Source of the DNA: Ampullaceana balthica
Lineage: Eukaryota > Mollusca > Gastropoda > Lymnaeidae
Assembly (NCBI GenBank): GCA_944989445.1
Contig: CALYLW010001393.1
Location: forward strand, 105,001 to 169,000
Length of the DNA stretch: 64,000 nucleotides
Reading direction: 5' to 3'
In this document: one piece after another, positions 30,218 to 41,927 of the stretch
How positions within the stretch are numbered: the first letter of the stretch is position 1
Layout: the number at the start of each line of letters is the position of its first letter
Notes under the pieces: model-generated
The model's database searches: none
The model's input: the letters and a program-made list of their open reading frames with translations, nothing else
What the model was told of the DNA's origin: nothing
Made by a program: the position numbers and the translations under genes

Positions 30218-33160
30218 NGAGGAGATTTTAATTATATCACAAGCCCTCTAGATACAACCAACCCCAATAGGAAAGGAAAAATAGTAGAAGTAACAACGGG
30301 GATAGAAGTGTTACAATACATAACAAATACATATACATTAGTAGACGCATACAGAACACTTCATAAAGAAGGAAAAGAAACAACATTTAAGAATAATATT
30401 TTCAATACTCAGTCAAGATTAGATAGATTTTACATTCCAAAATCAGACACAATTAATGAAGCAAAACATGTTAAAGAAACATTAAACTTTACAGATCACA
30501 AAGGGGTAAAAATTACAATCAATACTACAAAGATCAATATCATTAAAAAATCCCCTCATTGGAAATTTAACAATGCACTTTTAGAAAACAACCACTACAC
30601 AGACATCATTAATAAAATAATTCAACAATACAGCATACTACCAACTACAAATATAGGCCAACACTGGGAACTTTTAAAATCTACAATTAAACACATCACA
30701 CAAAATATTGCAACTCAGCTACACAGTCAAATCCGAAAACGAGAAGAGGAACTAAAAGTACTAATATCAATAGAAAACTACAACGACCCAACAAATCATG
30801 CCATACAAGAATTAGAGGAAGAATTAGAAACAATTCAACAGCATAAATACAATGGTGCCCAAATTAGAAGTAGATTACCCACAAACTACACAGAAGCACC
30901 TACTAAGCATTTCTTAACAATAGAACAAAACATACAAAAAAGCAGACAGATAAGACAAATAATAGACACAGAAGGAACAACACAAACTGACAACAAAGAG
31001 ATTGTAAAAACTTTTGAAAAATACTATACACAACTTTTTGCAACTGAACAAACTGATGCAAATATACAGGTTCAGTACACAAAAATTACAAAAGCACTGC
31101 AGGATGATCAAACCAAGGAAATGAACAAACCATTTACTCTACAGGACATGAAAGTGACACTACACAACATGAATAAAAACAAAACACCTGGACCAGATGG
31201 ACTAACAACAGAGTTTTACAACTTCTTTTTTACAACACTGGGCCCAATATTACATGCAACTTTAGAAGAAGCTTACAACAACATGGAGCTACCAAATTCA
31301 ATGAACACTTCATACATCACACTTCTACCAAAGAAAGACACAGACAAAACACAACTTAAAAATTACAGGCCCATATCATTACTCAACACAGATTATAAAA
31401 TTCTTACTAAAACATTAGCCAATAAACTAAAACCACATTTAAATACTCTCATTCATGTCAATCAACAATGCAGCATTAAAGGCAGGGACATCAACAACCA
31501 CAATCATTTAATCAGAGACATTATTCAATATACAAGTGAAAAACAAATTCAAACATGCATATTATCACTAGACCAGGAAAAAGCCTTTGACAGGGTAGAC
31601 CATGCATACCTTCACAAGATATTACAACACAATAAATTAGGGGAGTATTTTTGTAATTGGGTTAAAATTCTATACAGAACGCCTATCAGCAATCTGATAA
31701 TAAATAATATAATTTCAAAAAACATTGCAATTAAAAGATCAGTTAGACAAGGGTGTCCTTTATCCCCTTATCTATATATTCTATCCTTTGAACCACTGCT
31801 AGAGAAAATCAGAATGGAGAAAAACATTACAGGAATAGGGATTCCTGGAGCCAGAGATATTAAAGTGATTGCTTATGCAGATGACACGGTATTTTTCCCC
31901 ACAAATGATAGGTCAATTCACAAAATAATTTCAATTTTTCAAGATTTTGGAAAAGGTAGTGGGTCCAAGATTAATGTAAACAAATCTGAAATTATGGGGA
32001 TAGGTAAGTGGCAAGATAGACTAGATTTCCCCTTAGGCATAATTAGGAAGGAGAGTCTTAGAATTTATGGGATCTTTTATTCCAATAATCAAACACAGAC
32101 AAACATTGAAATATGGAGGAATATTGAACTATCAATTAAACAAATTATTGACAGAAACAAATACACAGCACAGACAATTTTTGGAAGGAGCACAATTATA
32201 AACACATATGTCATCCCCAAAACAATATATACAGGAACAATATGGGAACCGCCACCAATAATATTAAAAGAAATTAACTCACACATAACTAAATACATAT
32301 TCCAAGGAACAATACACAATATCAAACATACAACACTAATACAATCTAAGCTAAATGGAGGAATAAACTTGCAAGACATACAAACAAAAATACAAGCACT
32401 CAGAATAAAATTTATAGGACAAGCCATTAAAAAAAGATCAGAAAATACATTCACACATTATTACTTAGGAATCAGAATAGGACATTTAATAGCAATTGAT
32501 AACAGCACTGCACATTACATGGGTAGAAATCAATCACAATTTCATACAGCATGCATCAAAGCAATAAAAGGTAATGAAGAAGTATTACACAAAACAACCA
32601 AAGAAATATATACACATTTAATAAAAAGACAAGCAACACCTCTGAACAATAGAATTAAATGGACACAAGTTTATGGAATTACAAACACTGAGGAAACTTT
32701 TAAAAATACACATATCAAAGAAATACCAAATAAAGAAAAAGAAATAACATACAGACTAATTTACAATACAACACCAGTCTCATCAAGAAATTATAAAGAC
32801 AGAGGGGCAAGAATAGGCTGTCCACTCTGTAGGTCAGGAGCTGATGAGACTGAACAACATTTATATCTCACATGCAATACAATTTTACAAACTAAAAACA
32901 CACTCCAACAATTCATACAAGCAGGCACAATACACAAGGTAGATATAGACAAAGCAATAACACTAAACATAATACCAGACTCTATAAACAAGAAACAACA
33001 AACAATAAGCTTAAAAATACTTTCAAAGTACAGAAAACACATATGGCATCACAGACTTAAGGCTTTTTTCCATAACCACAGTTACACAAACATAACATTA
33101 GAACACATGTTTAGACAAACAATTCAAAACATGATATTAAACATAACAGAAGATAATTAA
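30218..33160 (+). CDS. Tx1/L1-like LINE ORF2 (endonuclease-RT), 5'-truncated
   Basis: An uninterrupted frame of 980 codons. It enters inside an APE-type endonuclease (GDFNYI at 30221, SRLDRFYIP at about 30413 and a TDHKGV catalytic-His block at about 30491). RT motifs: NKNKTPGPDGL (31172), LDQEKAFDRVD (motif A Asp at 31589), SVRQGCPLSPYLY (31739), and AYADDTVFF (YADD at 31874-31885). A CX2CX9HX4C knuckle (32819-32875) lies near the C-terminus, as in L1/Tx1 proteins. The product would nick target DNA and copy LINE RNA. The true start and most of the endonuclease are missing, at a low-complexity junction. Codons are A+T-biased. No ORF1 was seen. Confidence 0.92.
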   Translation, partial: XGDFNYITSPLDTTNPNRKGKIVEVTTGIEVLQYITNTYTLVDAYRTLHKEGKETTFKNNIFNTQSRLDRFYIPKSDTINEAKHVKETLNFTDHKGVKITINTTKINIIKKSPHWKFNNALLENNHYTDIINKIIQQYSILPTTNIGQHWELLKSTIKHITQNIATQLHSQIRKREEELKVLISIENYNDPTNHAIQELEEELETIQQHKYNGAQIRSRLPTNYTEAPTKHFLTIEQNIQKSRQIRQIIDTEGTTQTDNKEIVKTFEKYYTQLFATEQTDANIQVQYTKITKALQDDQTKEMNKPFTLQDMKVTLHNMNKNKTPGPDGLTTEFYNFFFTTLGPILHATLEEAYNNMELPNSMNTSYITLLPKKDTDKTQLKNYRPISLLNTDYKILTKTLANKLKPHLNTLIHVNQQCSIKGRDINNHNHLIRDIIQYTSEKQIQTCILSLDQEKAFDRVDHAYLHKILQHNKLGEYFCNWVKILYRTPISNLIINNIISKNIAIKRSVRQGCPLSPYLYILSFEPLLEKIRMEKNITGIGIPGARDIKVIAYADDTVFFPTNDRSIHKIISIFQDFGKGSGSKINVNKSEIMGIGKWQDRLDFPLGIIRKESLRIYGIFYSNNQTQTNIEIWRNIELSIKQIIDRNKYTAQTIFGRSTIINTYVIPKTIYTGTIWEPPPIILKEINSHITKYIFQGTIHNIKHTTLIQSKLNGGINLQDIQTKIQALRIKFIGQAIKKRSENTFTHYYLGIRIGHLIAIDNSTAHYMGRNQSQFHTACIKAIKGNEEVLHKTTKEIYTHLIKRQATPLNNRIKWTQVYGITNTEETFKNTHIKEIPNKEKEITYRLIYNTTPVSSRNYKDRGARIGCPLCRSGADETEQHLYLTCNTILQTKNTLQQFIQAGTIHKVDIDKAITLNIIPDSINKKQQTISLKILSKYRKHIWHHRLKAFFHNHSYTNITLEHMFRQTIQNMILNITEDN

Positions 33161-33310
33161 GGTTTTTACGTTTAAGAAATAATATATAATGTACATTTTA
33201 TTTGTTATAATCAAATATTTGTATTTTATTTTATTGTCAATTCATATAAAATATGTATGTAATTTTCCAAAACAAAATATATTCTGAGAACGACTTCTAT
33301 TTTATTTAAA
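33161..33310. other. LINE 3' UTR and flank
   Basis: A+T-rich sequence after the stop. No clear poly(A) or tandem tail and no target duplication was identified, so the LINE 3' boundary is uncertain. Confidence 0.5.
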
Positions 33311-33360
33311 TTGCACGCCACTTGACTTCGATCCCTACATTTAGGGATACAATTTCAATA
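33311..33360 (+). repeat. Double stem-loop module
   Basis: Weak first stem (cacgccacttg), then acttcgatccctacatttag ggat, then caatttcaataaattg. Stem 2 is well preserved (ATCCCTA/TAGGGAT). Confidence 0.65.
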
Positions 33361-33469
33361 AATTGCGAGCATTCTTTTACCTGTGTATACACTGTGCCTA
33401 ATTAGAGCATTCCATTGTCTGTAGTTCAGACTATAAATAGTTTTTTAGTAAATCATAAACTCGTCCATT

Positions 33470-33800
33470 AATAATAAAATCACAAAATGCATATTGAAAA
33501 GACAAGAGCACCAGACAATTTTATACAAGTGCTAAGTCACTTGATCTCAATCCCTTTAAATAGGGATAAAATATCATGAATTGTTAGGTTTGTCCTAACC
33601 CAGAAAAATCCTTAGTCCATTGTCAACAAGCTCATTTCATTGGTTTATGTCATAATCCTTAAAATTACTTATAGTCGACATATATTGTATAATAAACTTG
33701 CCTTTGTTGTCTACAGGAGTAGATACATAAAATGTTAAATAAAATAGTTATATGTCAGCTTGAGAGGATGTTACAAAACAACGCACATGTCGCTAAAATA
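33470..33800 (-). repeat. R1 right-end fragment, inverted, with stem-loop
   Basis: 33527-33580 is a double stem-loop (aagtcacttgatctcaatcc, then ctttaaataggga). It is followed by ttaggtttgtcctaaccc and then sequences reverse-complementary to R1 (aataaacttgcctttgttgt ctac at about 33690 against R1 gacaacaaagcaagtttatt). This links the module to the R1 right end in a second location. Confidence 0.7.
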
Positions 33801-33827
33801 CTTTTGTAAGCGAACAAGGAAAATAAA

Positions 33828-33972
33828 ATCAATACTTTTAGTTATGTCTCATATATAAGGGATTCATAGTCACAGACTTTCTTTTTACGGGGTTGTTTTA
33901 TTTACTTTTGTTTTGAACGGGTGGACGGTAGGGACCTCGACAAGACGGTGAAGTTAATATAAGGGATTTAAA
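33828..33972. repeat. 467-bp family fragment, two inverted ends
   Basis: The left part gives a unit end (tctcatatataagggattca, then tttctttttacggggttgtt). The right part gives a unit start in the opposite orientation (ggtgaagttaatataaggga ttt). A unit end and an inverted unit start lie only about 100 bp apart, so the interior is lost. Confidence 0.8.
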
Positions 33973-34112
33973 AATGGAGCAAAATTTACTCACATAAACA
34001 AACATCCTCAAGGCTATAATAATCACACGTTTTCAAACTGCGACAGTTGATATAACATATTTAAAATGCCATTAAAAAATTATATTCTTGTAAATCAATC
34101 TTAACCGGTGGT

Positions 34113-34278
34113 TAGGGTTGCCAGGTGGCTGTCTCAAAAATACATGACACCAGTGTCGAATTTTGTCGATGTCACAATATTTCAATGTAAAATGTCCGGT
34201 ATTGCTTCCATTTTTCCACTGGACAAATAACGATAATACCGGACAGTCCGGTACAAAACCGGACATCTGGCAACCCTA
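34113..34278. mobile_element. 166-bp hAT-type MITE
   Basis: Ends TAGGGTTGCCAGGTGG and (other strand) TAGGGTTGCCAGATGT. Perfect 8-bp duplication CCGGTGGT (34105-34112 and 34279-34286). The interior contains accggacagtccggt palindromic phrases. No coding capacity. Confidence 0.92.
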
Positions 34279-34302
34279 CCGGTGGTATAGGAGAACTAGC
34301 AA

Positions 34303-34358
34303 TTCATTGACACAATAACCATTATTAAATCGAACGAAGTTAAGTGGCGAACCACTTA
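34303..34358 (-). repeat. Double stem-loop module, minus strand
   Basis: Reads ttcattgacacaataacc, attattaaatcgaacgaagt, then AAGTGG-CGAA-CCACTT. Stem 1 is perfect; stem 2 is degraded (aacc/att). Confidence 0.65.
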
Positions 34359-34394
34359 CATTTACCTAAAAATCATGGACATAGAACAGAAGGC

Positions 34395-35419
34395 CAGTGC
34401 TGCCAGTGACATTTTTGTGAAAAACCTAGACAACACGTTAAAAAAACCTAGATCTGAAAAAAAACCTAGACAGTATTAATAAACAAATATGACGTCACAA
34501 TGCTTCCAACGTCACAGTTCTTAATCACCCATCCGCCTTGTCAAAATATCACAAAAGTTTGACCCCTCCCCCCACTCCCACAGATGCATGTCGTCATGTA
34601 TGGACTGCCCTGAGGTATTAGTGTGTTCTATAGAACTATTTGTAAGATATACTTACATCTGCATTTATTCATCACTTATTTCACCTCCCTTATAAAAGGC
34701 AATCTTATCAGCATTCTTGGAATCATTCTTATTTTATCTATTTCATACGCTCCTTTTATACAGAATATTATTGAGTTCTAAGTTTATTAATTGTTTATGT
34801 CTCGTCTTGCTTTTTTTCCTAGTTTTAAATGGCAATAGAGTGTTGGTTTTCTTCGTTTGATTTGGCAACCCATTCCACTTACGAAATGCGGACGGAAAGA
34901 ATGAGAATTTTTATGTGTTTGTAATTGCATACTGAATGGGAAAGGGTTTTTATAACTATGTCTATCTCAGGGTTGTATTAGATTATATTTAGTCTATACC
35001 GTGCATACTTGAGAAACTATTCTCTTAAAGCAATCAAAGAAAATCTTAGAGCTGTTAAGTTTGTCATAAAGTCTATTATATTTAAATATTTGGGCTCATT
35101 CGAGCTGTTTGATCTTGCAACAGAATTTTTTCAGATAGATGACACCGTGGCAGCGCCGCCTTTCGAATTCAGTGACATAGAGCCGTAGATAGCATAATGT
35201 AACATGATAGAGCGGCTAAAAATACTGTTGCCACTTACTGCTTATTTTAATTTTCGAAAATCAAATTTATTTAGATTATTAATTGCTCTATTTTATTTAT
35301 TTTCTTACTTTCACATTGTATATTTACACATTTTTTAATAAACCTAGCTTTTAGCTATTTCTAAAATAAAAAAACTATAAACCCAGATCTAGGTTGAAAA
35401 ACCTAGCGCTGGCGGTAAC
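34395..35419 (-). mobile_element. CAGTGCTGCCAG element, copy 3
   Basis: Starts CAGTGCTGCCAGTGACA and ends in a decayed cctagcgctggcggtaac. It contains the same series as copies 2 and 4: cctagatctg phrases, GACGTCA repeat, a LINE 3' fragment (34735-35000), and gcagcgccgcctttcgaattc. It is in inverted orientation relative to copy 4, 289 bp away. Confidence 0.75.
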
Positions 35420-35707
35420 GTAGAAAGCGCATTAGTTCAACAACTAGACATTAAATATTTGTCAGTCATTATATTAAATTCATAGTTCCGTAATGTTATA
35501 TAAAAAATGATTTTTTAAATCCAATTTTTCGCCAAGTTAAATATTACATCTATTTATTATTTCAAATATATAAAACATAAAACGGACGTAATACAAATCA
35601 ACAACACGGTTTCTCTTAGACCTATATAGTAACATTAAAAAAGCATGTTACTATCGTGATTAAATCTTCTTATGAAACTTGCGAACTAATTCGTTTTACA
35701 TACAACG

Positions 35708-36995
35708 CAGTGCTGCCAGCGCTAGGTTTTTCAACCTAGATCTAGGTTTTTTTCGACCTTGTCTAGGTTTCTAGGTTTTTTATTTCGAAAATAGTCATAA
35801 TCTAGGTTTTTCTTTAAAAAAATTTAATTAACGATTTTTCAAGTACAAAAATTAATAAATATGCAATTAATATCCTAAATAAATTCTACTTTTTCAAAAA
35901 AAAATTAGGCATTAGGTGGCAACAGTTTTTCAGACGCTCTGTCATGTTATATTATGATATATTTGGGTCTATTCTACTGAATTCGAAAGTTGGCGCTGTT
36001 GCGGTGCCATCTGTCTAAAGAAATCTGGTACAAGATAAAGCAGCTTGAATGTGCCAAAATATTCAATTTTATTAGACTTCATGACAGACTTAACAGCTCT
36101 ACCATTTTCTTCTGCCTGTGTAGAGAATATTCTCTCAAGTATACATGGTATAGACCAAAAGATAATCTAATACAACGTTCAGATAGACATAGTTATACAA
36201 ACACTTGTCCTATTCAGTATGCAAGAACAAACACATCAAAATGCTCGTTCTTTCCGTCGGGAATTCGGCCATGGAATGGGTTCCTGATTAAACGAGGAAA
36301 ACCAATACTCTATCAACATTTAAAACTCAAATAAAAAGGCAATAACAGACATAAACAATGGATGAAAGTAGGCCTCTATAATCTTCTGTATAAAAGGAGC
36401 GTCTGTTATAGATGAAATAAGAATGGTTCCAAGAATGCTGTTAAGATTTGTATTTATAAGGAAGATGACATAAGTGATAAAGAAATGCAGATGTAAGTAT
36501 ATTTTACAAATACTTATGTAGAACATACTAAAACCTCGGGGCCGTTCTTAAATGACCACACGCATTTACGGGAAAGAGAGGGGGGTCACACTTTTGTGAG
36601 ATGTGTGAAAAAGGGGAGGGGGTTTTAAGAACTGTGACGCCACATCAAAAAAGCGCAACTTTAAATGAAAGCTCTACTTAAATATTTCATTGCTTACAAT
36701 TTATTTAATGACGTTTTAAATAGCTTTGTTAAAATATTAGACTGCAGCCTCACACTAAATACATACTTAAATAACAATAAAATGATTTGAAACATGTTCA
36801 TTTTAAAATAGGAAACACATAATTTTTTATTTATTTATTTTATTTTTATTTTATTTTTTAAAGGGGTGGGTGGGGGGAATAGCTTTGTGACGTCATATTT
36901 GTTTAATTTTAGCGTGTCTAGGTTTTTTCTTTCGGATCTAAGTTTTTTTGACATGTCGGCTAGGTTTTTCAAAAAATTGTCACTGGCAGCACTGA
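35708..36995 (+). mobile_element. CAGTGCTGCCAG element, copy 4, best preserved
   Basis: Inverted ends CAGTGCTGCCAG and CTGGCAGCACTG, with ctaggtttttcaa next to both. Possible 6-bp duplication ACAACG (35702-35707 and 36996-37001), if the right end includes the extra A. It contains a LINE C-terminal fragment on the plus strand and a GACGTCA repeat at 36535-36900. No transposase. Superfamily unknown. Confidence 0.8.
35990..36334 (+). pseudogene. LINE C-terminal fragment captured in copy 4
   Basis: The frame reads LRCHLSKEIWYKIKQ, then FNFIRLHDRLNSSTIF, IQRSDRHSYTNTCPIQYART, and CSFFPSGIRPWNGFLIKRGK to YQHLKLK and a stop at 36332-36334. It is homologous to the minus-strand fragment at 2917-3100 and extends further upstream. 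The tail is only tatagatgaaataag. It is the longest reading of this LINE's C-terminus in the window. No RT catalytic motif. Confidence 0.8.
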
Positions 36996-37001
36996 ACAAC
37001 G

Positions 37002-38165
37002 TCATATTAAATAGATGCCTTTTGGTGCGCACTAGCAGGAAATACAAAGTCAGAAAATACAATACAAAGCTATTTCATGTGAGGATTTTCCCGTATTCTT
37101 AACTTAACGAAAATAATTCCTATTAAAACTGTCATTCTCATAGAGTTTACAATTTGTTTGTATTGTATATTTAAAAAAAAACAAGTAATAAAAACACGAA
37201 TGAGTATTTAAACGCAATTTCCAACAACGAATTTACGATTTTTTTCTTCCAAGGGAAATCATTCTAGAGTCACACCAAGAATATCATGTCAATATAATGT
37301 GCACCGCGCAACAGTCTAACGTTCGCATTCACAAAGTGAGAAAACTCCATTAACTATCATTCTAAATTACATTAAAAGTCATTTCAAATCAATAATTGTC
37401 AAACTAAACAAAACAATGGCTATCTACAAGTTGCTGCTAAAATTACGGGAGTCGAACCAAAAGAGATTTATTTCAACAGTTCAGTTTTAATGGAGGAAAA
37501 ACCAAAATAAAAAAATAACTGTACAAATTAAAGACTTCTAAATATTGCATTAGCTTTACATATTGACTCCTGGTGTTTAGTAAACACAATGTGTAATGTT
37601 TTACTCACGAGCATTTATATTCGATATTTTATTAAAGGATATAACAAATAAATATCCTGCACCTTTAAGTATAAATTTTGCTTTAAGAAATATTCAAAAT
37701 TAAATCATACTTTGTTATTGTTAATATCTATTTCATATTTTAAAAAAAAATTTGCGTCTAAATAAAACATATTAGTTGTTTAAAGTTATTTTCTGTCGTT
37801 TTCCTTTTTTTTAAAGACACCGACTTTGTGAAAAGTTACTCTCTTTAATAGCAACAATCATACATAATTCTTAAGTAAAGTATCTGCAGTCAACATTGTA
37901 TTGCAACAACCAAGACATTCATAAGAAAAATGTTACCATAGACCGCAGGATGATATACGTACTTATTATGTCATAAATAGACACGCTAGAATGTCTTAAT
38001 TTATCATATAGAAATATTCTGCAATTAAACTTTTTATGCACATCCATGTTTTTAGTAACATCTGAAATGATATGAAGCTAATGTATAAGAAGGAGTCGAT
38101 CAATAAACACGTAACACATTTAAACAATTATAATTTAAAAATTGAAAATTTAAAACGCATATTAT
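37002..38165. repeat. Repeat R4 and A+T-rich flank
   Basis: 37160-37480 is R4: it matches the reverse complement of 7000-7600 and, in direct orientation, 60480-60640 plus 61049-61190 (block aacaagtaataaaaac, then cgaatgagtatttaaac). The R4 interval 37345-37375 is the empty site for the Helitron at 7123. The rest to 38165 is A+T-rich and unrecognised. Confidence 0.65.
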
Positions 38166-38171
38166 AATTAT

Positions 38172-38693
38172 TGGCATCCTTCCGTCTCACAAGACGATGG
38201 TGTAACACCGTTGGGTTGGGCTGCTTTTCCTCGTCTGTCTGTGTAGTCCTATACTTGAGTTGCACTCTTTACCACGAGTTCCGTGCCTCCCAATGTTTTC
38301 GCCTTGCTCCAAGCTCTTCTGTCTGTAGACTCCTCCATCATTCGCTCCTCGGCTACTATGACTCCCTCTTTTACAACTGTGCGCCACGTAGATCTGTCTT
38401 CTGCCTTACACTCGCAGTCACGTGAGCGTATTTTGGCTGCTTTTATGTCCCTTGGCAGACATCTTTAAATCGCAGACGTGGTCGATCTGTCTTCCTCTTT
38501 CCCGATGCCAGTTCTCCATAAAGGAGGTCCTTGGGGATGCGACCAGGGCTCAATCTTTTTACATGTCCTAGCCATCTCAGGCGTCTTTCACTAAGGATTG
38601 AGAACATGCTTTGGGTATTGGCACGCATCATGATCTCACTATTTGGCACTTTGTCCTGCCATTTCATGCGAAGGATGCGACGCAGGCACCTCA
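38172..38693 (-). pseudogene. LINE ORF2 C-terminal fragment, frameshifted
   Basis: The minus strand reads RCLRRILRMKWQDKVPNSEI, then FSILSERRLRWLGHVKRLSP, GRIPKDLLYGELASGKRKTD and RPRLRFKDVCQ (38443-38694). It then shifts frame into the AEDRSTWRTVVKEG region (38187-38400) that is also seen at 27483-27780. This C-terminal block is widespread in animal LINEs. The 5' part, including RT, is absent. Clade unassigned. No clear target duplication. Confidence 0.85.
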
Positions 38694-39600
38694 ATTAAGC
38701 AATCAGACGTTTCGGTTAATTCCTTCATCAGTACAAATAATTTGACACAAATACAGTCAAACCTTTTATAACGAGTTTAATTCGTTCCAGAATCTTACTC
38801 GTTATACAAATATTTTTCACATTCAAATCAATGTAAAATACTATAATCCGTTCCATATTGAAAAAAATACTCATAATTTAAAAAAAACACATTTATTAAA
38901 ATAAAATTACTTATGAACTGTTAAAAAGTGGAACAACTAGAATGCAAATTAGATTTAAAACAAAAAACGTAAACAAATATATGAATTTATGAAAAAAAAT
39001 TAATCCTTATCAACTGGAAAACTTTCAAAGACATTTGTTTTTGCCGACGCTTCGCAAATTGACAAAAATGCGTCGTTACCGTTTTGTAGACATTCTTTAC
39101 ACTCCCTTTGAAGCATCCATCTCCTTAATTGTTTTGAGAATAGTGCATATCGTTGATGCTCATAACGAAATTTTATACAATTTCATTCTGACTATATTTG
39201 TATATGGTTATACCCATATTAAAGGATCCCTAGTTATATAAGTAGACAAAGGTACTACACACTATGTGTGTGTAAATAGGTTTGTTTAATAAAGGCGGCA
39301 AAACTTGTAGACAATGTTACAACTAACTATGAATGTATTAATATATAGGAATTACTTCTTTTATGCAAACAAGTTTTACTCTTGTGTTATTAGGAGGTCA
39401 TGTAAAAGCTCTAAGTTGACTGAGGGAATTATTCGAGTAACTAACCTCTACATTGGATGTACTAAAAAATAATAAATAATTAAATACATTTTTAAAGTCA
39501 AGTTCTTGATTTGTTTTATGATTAAAAAAATTAAATTATAAACATTTTTAAGTCATAGTTTAAGTCATTTTACTGTAGCCTCCTGAGCGCAATGCAACGA
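38694..39600. other. A+T-rich stretch, no gene seen
   Basis: Includes ttataacgagtttaattcgt near 38767. Frequent stops, no element recognised. Confidence 0.5.
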
Positions 39601-39607
39601 TAGAAAC

Positions 39608-39710
39608 TAGGGCTGCGGAAATTAACCATTAATTAATCGATTAATCGTTAAAATTTGTAATCGATTAAAATAAATTTGATCGATTAAAATTCTATTAAAA
39701 TTTAAGACAA
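39608..39710. mobile_element. Lone hAT-type terminus
   Basis: TAGGGCTGCGGAAATTAACC followed by attaatcgattaatcg motifs, the style of a common hAT family. A reciprocal terminus (CGTTAACAGCCCTA) lies at 46674-46687, but flanking sequences do not form a duplication, so the two are probably from different copies. Confidence 0.55.
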
Positions 39711-39859
39711 CTCATTTTGTTTCCAATTTATAAATAATTTATATTTTTTGTTACTTACATATTTTTACCTCGTATTAATAATATTTATTCATACGTGCTT
39801 TTTTTTGTAAAAGGCCAAACTGTCGGACAAAAAAGGCCAAAATTATGTTATATGCAAAA

Positions 39860-40075
39860 ATGTTGGCAAAAATCACGTCACGCACCTAGGGGGGGAGGGG
39901 GTCACAGATTTGTGGTGATGTATGACGAGGGGGAGGGTGCTTTTAAAAACTGTGACGTCATATTGGAAAGGGTCTAGCTCTTGAACTTGATTACGTGTGA
40001 CGAGGGGGGGGGGTGAAAATGCATTGAAAGATCTGCTAAAATCGAGTGACGTCATTTATGGACGCCTCATAACGG
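39860..40075. repeat. GACGTCA repeat, short copy
   Basis: cacgtcacgcacctaggggg through tgtgacgtcatattgg to gagtgacgtcatttatgga: both ends carry an inverted GTGACG/CGTCAC core with G-rich tracts inside. Same family as 13495-13890. Confidence 0.7.
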
Positions 40076-40569
40076 CTGAAAATTATCTAACTATTTAAAA
40101 TGAAGGTAGAACCAGGAGAAAAGGGTTAATAAATGTGTAAATGCCAATGTTCATATGGTTGTACTCACAAAATAAATATACTATGATACTAACATAAAAA
40201 TTTGACAGAAAAATTTCAGGTCATCCTTTTCCTCTAGACTGCTATTTGCAGTATTATTATAAACTTAATCAGATGTCAAGTCATCAAGCATTATTGTTGA
40301 CACGACAAAGTCCTTACTGCATTTATTTGTAAACAAAAGCTCAGCCCTGACTCTAACAATAGCGTCTAAAAGTGTAAGCTGCATTCCATATCTGGCTTTG
40401 TCTTAATAGCCTCTTTGTTAAACATTTTAAAAACTTTTTAATATCTAACAAACATGTAAGCTATCCAAAAATAGAAAAATAAATAATAAGGTTATTGACT
40501 CATTGGCAAATTTTTTAAATAATTTTTTTTTGTGATAAAGGTTATTTTTATATATATTTTATATAATTA
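40076..40569. other. A+T-rich stretch, no gene seen
   Basis: Non-coding. No recognised element. Confidence 0.5.
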
Positions 40570-41200
40570 TATTTTTTTTAACAACATAGAATAATGCTAC
40601 ATTGATCTTACGTTTCTAAATATTATATCTAAAAATAAACAACACCAGAACACAAACCACACACACACACAATTTAAACTACAGAAACTAAGATAGCAGA
40701 TGTTCACAATTAATAACTGTTCAGTAATTATTTATAAAAATATAATAAAGTTAATAGAAAAAATAATCAAAATATAATATTTTTCTTTCTTTTTTTTTAA
40801 ATTGGACTCTGTGTAAATGACGTCATTACTTTTGAGATATTTAGCTATTTCTTTAAATACGTATAATTATTGGCAGTTATTATATTTAAAAAAAATTATA
40901 TTATTGTTTAAGCCTAAGAAATTTTAGCGTACCATTATTGTAACCCGATTAAGCAAGGTAAATATATAATAAAAGGCATACTAATAATCATAGTCTTAAC
41001 TTTAATATATATATATATAGTCGTATTTCTATTAAGATTTTCTCAGATTGTGATTATTTTCTGTGTTTGCTCTATTTTCTAAGTGTTATTTCTATGTCAG
41101 TATTATCATTATGGATTCACGCTTCACATGAGCTACTTTTAGTATACCTCAAAATATTTCATTGGTTCTATTTTTGCTATAAATCAAGAGACGCATGATC
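40570..41200 (+). repeat. Dispersed repeat R3, copy 2
   Basis: Same landmarks as R3 copy 1. Uninterrupted where copy 1 carries the Helitron (near 40900, attgtttaagcctaag). The end (41050-41200) includes the sequence expanded as a 34-bp array at 10234. Confidence 0.8.
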
Positions 41201-41272
41201 AAGGACACTTTAATGATTAGTTATTGCATATTGACGATTGCGTTGTTAAATCCGCACGTATAACTGAACAGC

Positions 41273-41592
41273 TGTCCTCAGATCACTTTTGTATTATTTT
41301 TTACCTTAAGTCGGTTTCTGTCCTCAGATACCTTTTGTATTATTTGTGACCTTAAGTCGGTTCCTGTCCTCAGATCACATTTGTATCATTTGTGACCTTA
41401 AGTCGGTTCCTGTCTTCAGATCACTTTTGTATTATTTGTGACCTTAAGTCGGTTCCTGTCCTCAGATCTCTTTTGTATTTTTGTGACCTTAAGTCGGTTC
41501 CTGTCCTCAGATCTCTTTTGTATTTTTGTGACCTTAAGTCGGTTCCTGTCATCAGATCTCTTTTGTATTTTTGTGACGTTAAGTCGGTTCCT
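41273..41592. repeat. 45-46-bp minisatellite, 7 copies
   Basis: Unit contains gaccttaagtcggttcctgt and cctcagatcacttttgtat. The first three or four units are 46 bp; later units are 45 bp. Confidence 0.9.
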
Positions 41593-41927
41593 CACCCCTC
41601 CTTAAAATTGAGTTCACAGATGTTGGAGTTGTTTTTTTTTAAAGTTTTTAAATTCTCCTTAAATATTACTCAAAGCTGTCATTGCAATCTGCCTTGTATC
41701 ATTTCAATACGTTGATTCTGGCGACAAAGGTTAAAAAAACTGTGAGATATAGTTTTATTTTGTTCCGTTATGTTATTACATCAGTGTAAATATTTTTTTA
41801 TAAATTTCATTTGACTTAATAACGTTTACTTTGTTTGTTGAATGAAAAGACGTGCGTTGAAAGAAATGAATCAGTTTTATAATCTACAGGAAAGCTAAAT
41901 TTTAATACTTCACATTCGCAATTTTAC
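41593..41927. other. A+T-rich spacer, no gene seen
   Basis: No recognised feature. Confidence 0.5.
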
